A stretch of DNA of 64,000 nucleotides. Origin: Agroathelia rolfsii (lineage: Eukaryota > Basidiomycota > Agaricomycetes > Amylocorticiales > Amylocorticiaceae). The stretch lies in contig JABRWF010000008.1 in NCBI GenBank assembly GCA_018343915.1, positions 3,224,001 through 3,288,000 on the forward strand. The letters are read 5' to 3'. Under the pieces are notes generated by a model. That model was not told the origin of the DNA and searched no databases. It worked only from the letters and a program-made list of their open reading frames with translations. Below are positions 59,854 to 64,000 of this stretch, piece by piece. Position 1 is the first letter of the stretch. Every line of letters starts with the position of its first letter. A program made the position numbers and the translations under genes.

Positions 59854-61780
59854 TTAAACATAGACACTCGAATTCCCCATCGGGGGACACACCCCCGCCT
59901 TGCCCAAGATCTCATCCACAATCGGATCGATCGCGTCCGTGCCCGAGAAGTGTGCCTATGAAAAAAAAAAAAAAAATTAGAACACCCATATATATATAAA
60001 ATAAAATACTCACACTATCCAACCCAAGCGCCTCCATTGCATGCGGCAAAGACAACGAGAACATGTCGACCACGGCGTAGCCCTCGGCGCGAGCACGGGC
60101 AAGGAGCATGTCGCGCCAGTACTGCAGCCGTACGTTCGTCCGCCGGTCGTTGAACTCGCGCGGCCAGTGGTCTAGACGCGGTGGCTGGGCCGTGCCGAGG
60201 AGGAAGACGAGCGGGATTGTGCTGCTGCTGCTCTCGGGCTCCGGATCTGTTGGGGGACCCCTACTATCGGAGCCGCAGGAGCGTACTAGAGAGGCAAGGG
60301 TGGAGATACGGTCATGGGCGCGTCGGCGGCCGTCGACGAGGGAGGTTTGGGATGCGATGAAGTGGTGCGTCTAGGAGAGAATGATCCGTTAGAGCGTTTG
60401 TTCATATTAGATGAGCTACTAGTATTTACCACGCCAAAGACTACGGATGTGACATTAGCGAGGTCATCACATGTCATGGATAATACGGATTCTCCTGTGG
60501 GATCCCTAGTAGTAGATGGTACATATTCAGCATATATGTACAATTAGGCAACGACAGATTTGACTCACCAGGAAAAGGCAATTTCCGTGTTATCAATCGT
60601 TGCGCTCTTGTGCCCTTGTTTCTCCTAGTAATAGTAGCACCACAAAGCGAATAAGAAAACCATAAACTGATCATCATATCCAGTCCAAATGCATCACTCA
60701 CCGACTCGAGCATAAGATTCCTGTTCCCCCTCAATCGCCATACCACGGCATCAGATGCTACGCGCGTATGACTATCCCCGATAAAGAGCACCCTCTGCTC
60801 TTTCCTCGTGCAGGGCGTGAGCTCGCCGAATCGGAGGCCGGCGTGCTTCCACCTGCAGCCATTGGGCACGAATTGGTACCGACCCGCGACGGGCAGGTTG
60901 AGCGGCTGCACGATAGGATAGGGGGGTTCGATGATGTCGGCGATGTGGTTGGGCACATATGCACCCTGGATGGGTTCCAGGCCTGTACAGGCGGGCAAGA
61001 GGTCGAGCATCGGGTCGGGAGAGTGGAGGAGGCGCCGTGGCATGGGTTCGCATGCGCTCGGGCAGGGCTGAAGGGTCGTGTCTCGAGGCAGCAAGGGTGT
61101 GCGATGCAGGTAGGCCCAGGAGGTGTTGGCTTCTGAAAAGCTTTGATAGTTCTGTGTGAGGCATCTCTTTTCAGAGAACTATAACAAGAGAATTGGTCGG
61201 ATATGATGAATACCTCGTGCATGTGCCAGAGTTGAATGATGGTCTCTCCGGGGTTGTGAAGCGATACATCAAACCTGTAGGAGCAGTCGCCCTCGTAGGT
61301 ACTCCATCCATCACTGTACCTCTCCGCGCCATCAGTGCGCAACCAGAAAGCGTCTGGACCCCTTTCGGCTTTCATCCAGGATCTGAGGCTAGGCTCTCCA
61401 CCGATCAATTCATTAGCTGTTGACTCTGCACTGGCACAGCCCTCTGTCGAGGTCCTGCGGACACGGAGAGAAAAGGAATTGCATTCGCCATAGTCCTCAC
61501 ACAACTCGATGGCGAACGCAGGGTCAGAGGACGAAAGGGGGCGACAGCTGCTCGTGTGCTCCAGTTGGGGTCTTCTGGGAGCATCTGGAGAAGGACAGGA
61601 TGTGTCTGTTACGGATGAGGAGACAATAGTAGTGACGGTAAACGTTTCAGTGGTGGGCTGGAATGAGCTGGTGGATGAGTGCAATTCAAGTTGTGAGCCG
61701 GCGAAGAGGATGAGGAGACAGGTAGGGACCAGGACAAGGAGCTGCCTAGTCGACAGGTTTCGTTGTGCTAGAGAGCGCAT
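59854..61780 (-). CDS. Type II membrane PC-esterase/SGNH-like protein (acyl-esterase type)
   Basis: Starts MRSLAQRNLSTRQ with a signal-anchor helix LLVLVPTCLLILFAG at about residues 14-28. The frame open upstream to 61861 begins with GTG, not ATG, so I chose 61780. The luminal part has cysteine-rich SYRFDVSLHNPGETIIQLW and, after an intron, GCRWKHAGLRFGELTPC. Block I of the SGNH fold is VLFIGDSHTRVASDAVVW near 60770. The C-terminal part includes LLGTAQPPRLDHWPREFNDR and ARAEGYAVVDMFSLSLPHAM. The catalytic D-x-x-H is formed across the last intron: LGLDS-AHFSGTDAIDPIV. The end is GNSSVYV. This order (GDSHxR ... DxxH) is that of PC-esterase/NXPE or CAS1-like proteins that move acetyl groups on glycans in the Golgi. 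Substrate unknown. Confidence 0.82.
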
Positions 61781-62320
61781 GGGGGGCAGCAGCCTGAGCC
61801 TGAGCAGTACACTGGCAGCACCGGGGGGGAAAGAGTGCAAGGAAAGAGAAGGAAGGGACACAGGTGGCCAGGCCCCACTGGCACGCAGATGGATTCGTAC
61901 TCTTTCTGGTATTCCTGCCTATTCTGTCCCACCACATGCTTGCCGGCTGGGCCCGAGGGCGAGAGAACAACAAGAATCCTTCTGCATGCGATTCCGGTAA
62001 TGATGATGGACGTTTGTGCACTAAGCAACTACTTCTGATGATTGCACTCGCAGATGCAAACAGACGCAAGGGAAAAAAAGTGTTGGCCGCGGCGCCCACT
62101 CGATCACTTCCGGTTTCTCCGTTTCCGCGTTTCCGGCCGGCCCTTTTATTTAGTGAATTCGTGAAGAGCTCGAGGGCCCTCAATGGGCCACTGCTCAGGC
62201 TATTGCTGGCTTTGGTACTACTCAATATTCATTCTTACCAAAGCTTCTTTCAACTCTCAAAACGCCAACTCTAACGGCCGTATGAATCTTGAGGATATCT
62301 ATCAACGCAGTCTTCCGATA
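61781..62320. other. Intergenic region
   Basis: 540 bp with the esterase promoter and 3' DNA of the acetyltransferase gene. No gene supported. Confidence 0.45.
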
Positions 62321-63456
62321 TCATGGGACACGCTCAAACACGCTTATAGAATTTTTGTTTCGTTTCAAAGTAACAACAATCATGAGAAACCATCGGACGG
62401 GTGTTGCTATTTCATTAATTATTTTTAATTCGGTAAGTGATAAGCTCTGGATAAAAGACCAATAACCAACCCTGATCATGGTCCAAAACTTGACGCCAGT
62501 CGCTTGACTAGGATTTGTGGTGGAGAATCCCTGCCCGTTAACCCTTCCCTTTCCAGCCACGAGCTCTTCAACCAGCTAGGTGTGCCGATAATCAGCCGGA
62601 CCATTATCGCTGCTATCACAAATACAGACCACGACTTGCCTGGAAACCAACAGCTACATACTCATCTCTTGCCTTTTCCGTAGTAGCTTCAAGCGTATAA
62701 GTCACATGAGATCGATAATGAAAGGCTTCACCGCACAGCTTCGTTCTGTAGCCTATAAAGTTGATGAGCCTGATTATTTCCATTATAGGGACTTGGGCTC
62801 GCTCACTATTATCCCCAACATCAGGATCCGTCACAGCAACTAGTAAATGCCATGCATCCCTAGGAGACTCGTCAAGTCGTTTGTTCTTGTAATAATTCCT
62901 GAAAGATTTTTTGGATGGGCATGAGAAATCAAATACGGTGCTCTGAGGTTATGAAAACCGGGTGAACACATCATTGCAAAAAGTTCCAGATGTGCACAGC
63001 TAACTTTGAATATGCCCAAGCCCCATCCTTTGACGACTTTGAGGGCTCCGCTTTGTAGCAATGTCCCAATCTGCCACGGATGCAGCCGTTTGTGTGGGCG
63101 AAGCCAGGCTGCAAAAGCGACAATCTGCTCGTCATTAGCGCGTGGGATGGCGACAACCGTGATGCGGCCATCTTGCATAACACAAGCGCGAGTCAAGAAT
63201 CCGACGAATGTCTCAAGATGTGCTGCATGGGCCTCGCTTCCGCCGTTCTGAGCGTCCTTCCAACGAGATAAGAAGAGGAACTTGGGTGAGGCCTATGGGG
63301 CATTATTTTCTTGACGTAATCGCTTACAAAGTCTTTATGACCGAAGAAGTTGTAGACAGGGTCTTGTATGAGCGCACGCCGGCTGAGTTGGGCGATGGCT
63401 GGAAGTTCTGTGGGATACAATAGCCGGACATAGGGTTCGCCTGTAGCCTGAGCCAT
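62321..63456 (-). CDS. GNAT-type acetyltransferase
   Basis: Starts MAQATGEPYVRLLYPTELPA at 63456, then LSRRALIQDPVYNFFGHKD (domain opening), FLFLSRWKDAQ, ETFVGFLTRACVMQDGRITV, VAIPRANDEQIVAFAAWLRP (strand 2-3) and SGALKVVKGWGLG. After an intron it reads WHLLVAVTDPDVGD, the AT core, then TYTLEATTEKARDEYVAVGF, the C-terminal acetyl-CoA fold. The intron after VGFQ uses a GC donor (62639-62576, GCAAGT...TAG). The last exon 62575-62321 gives LVEELVAGKGRVNGQGF and GVKFWTMIRV, matching family C-termini, plus about 45 extra residues. The canonical Q/RxxGxG/A loop is weakened, so activity is uncertain. Substrate unknown. Confidence 0.77.
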
Positions 63457-64000
63457 GAGCGTTGAAGGGTGTTCAATAATAAGAACGTTCGCCGATAACC
63501 TGTAGAATGGCAAGAGCGAATAACACCAGCCAGCTTGAGATGAGCCAGGGCGATCACGTCATAGTCGTCAACCCTCAATACCGAATGAAGTAATAGTGCC
63601 GATATATAAAGAGATCAGAAGACTGGATGCAATTGACTTGATTACAATTGTACCGGGCTCTAGCTAGTAAAGGAGCGACTTTCCGCCACTGCATGTTTTT
63701 TGTTAAATGTAACTGCCATGAACGTGAGCTTTATGTGTTATTGTGGGAGGAAGTGATGTGTGTTTCATGATAGAATGCAAAGCCAGCAGGTCTGGGCTAT
63801 GCGACACGTGATAACAGTTGATCATACGATGTTTCTGTGGACGCCTGTCCGGTTGACTACTATTGGTATGTATGCACAGTGGAAAATGGATTATACCCCA
63901 CTTGGCTTGGTTCACCTCAAATATTAAGACTTTGCATCCGTACAGTAGACAAGAAAACCATCACCATACTACGCGCACAGGAGCAACTTCCAGGTAAAAT
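63457..64000. other. Right-edge region without supported genes
   Basis: Acetyltransferase promoter side. A TATA-like atatataaag lies at about 63602. The frame 63703-63915 lacks a domain. Confidence 0.4.

Noticed and set aside
61781..61861. Longer N-terminus for the esterase-like protein
   Set aside because: The upstream frame begins with GTG, and the first ATG at 61780 places a proper signal anchor near the N-terminus.
1..64000. CRISPR arrays, tRNA, rRNA and telomere repeats
   Set aside because: I looked for them by eye and saw none; a covariance-model search would be needed to exclude small RNA genes.

Overview
The window is nuclear DNA of a mushroom-type fungus (Basidiomycota, most likely Agaricomycetes). 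Genes are dense and cut by many 45-75 bp GT-AG introns. The fatty acid synthase is the fused beta-alpha type. Several families are typical of Agaricomycetes: DUF6699-like, BTB proteins, a seven-helix membrane family, and thaumatin-like and other secreted proteins. I see no CRISPR, operon, phage or plasmid feature, no tRNA or rRNA gene, and no intact transposon. Exon models were made by eye from splice signals and family similarity; ends are given only where the reading frame supports them.

Layout. 1-7.8 kb (-): the first ~2,445 codons of a fused type I fatty acid synthase, running off the left edge. 8.2-9.8 kb (-): Gtr2/RagC GTPase. 12-16 kb: two thaumatin-like genes head to head on a 1,066 bp inverted repeat that I read as identical, introns included. 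16.9-22.6 kb (-): SNF5 subunit of SWI/SNF with a very Q/G/M-rich N-terminus and zinc-finger-like C-terminus. 23.8-25.5 kb (+): Mid2-like single-pass surface sensor candidate. 27.2-30.6 kb (-): polyphosphate polymerase VTC4. A 263 bp divergent promoter holding four CACGTG boxes leads to a glycosyltransferase-like gene at 30.8-33.3 kb (+). 33.5-39.5 kb (-): paladin-like protein with three phytase-like phosphatase repeats. 40.5-41.7 kb (+): divergent penta-EF-hand protein. 42.3-43.8 kb (-): cyclophilin 40. 44.6-48.0 kb (+): Zn2Cys6 transcription factor. 48.5-50.5 kb (-): DUF6699-like protein. 51.7-52.6 kb (-): secreted protein with three W...CCL repeats. 53.3-56.7 kb (-): two BTB genes in tandem. 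57.4-58.8 kb (+): seven-helix membrane protein. 59.9-61.8 kb (-): type II membrane PC-esterase-like protein. 62.3-63.5 kb (-): GNAT acetyltransferase with a probable GC-AG intron.

How the genes relate. Most are independent housekeeping genes. Two groupings deserve attention. The E-box-rich promoter beside VTC4, with a phytase-like phosphatase nearby, suggests phosphate-responsive control. The inverted thaumatin-like pair shares its coding sequence, introns and TATA box but not its upstream DNA, so two promoters drive almost one protein.
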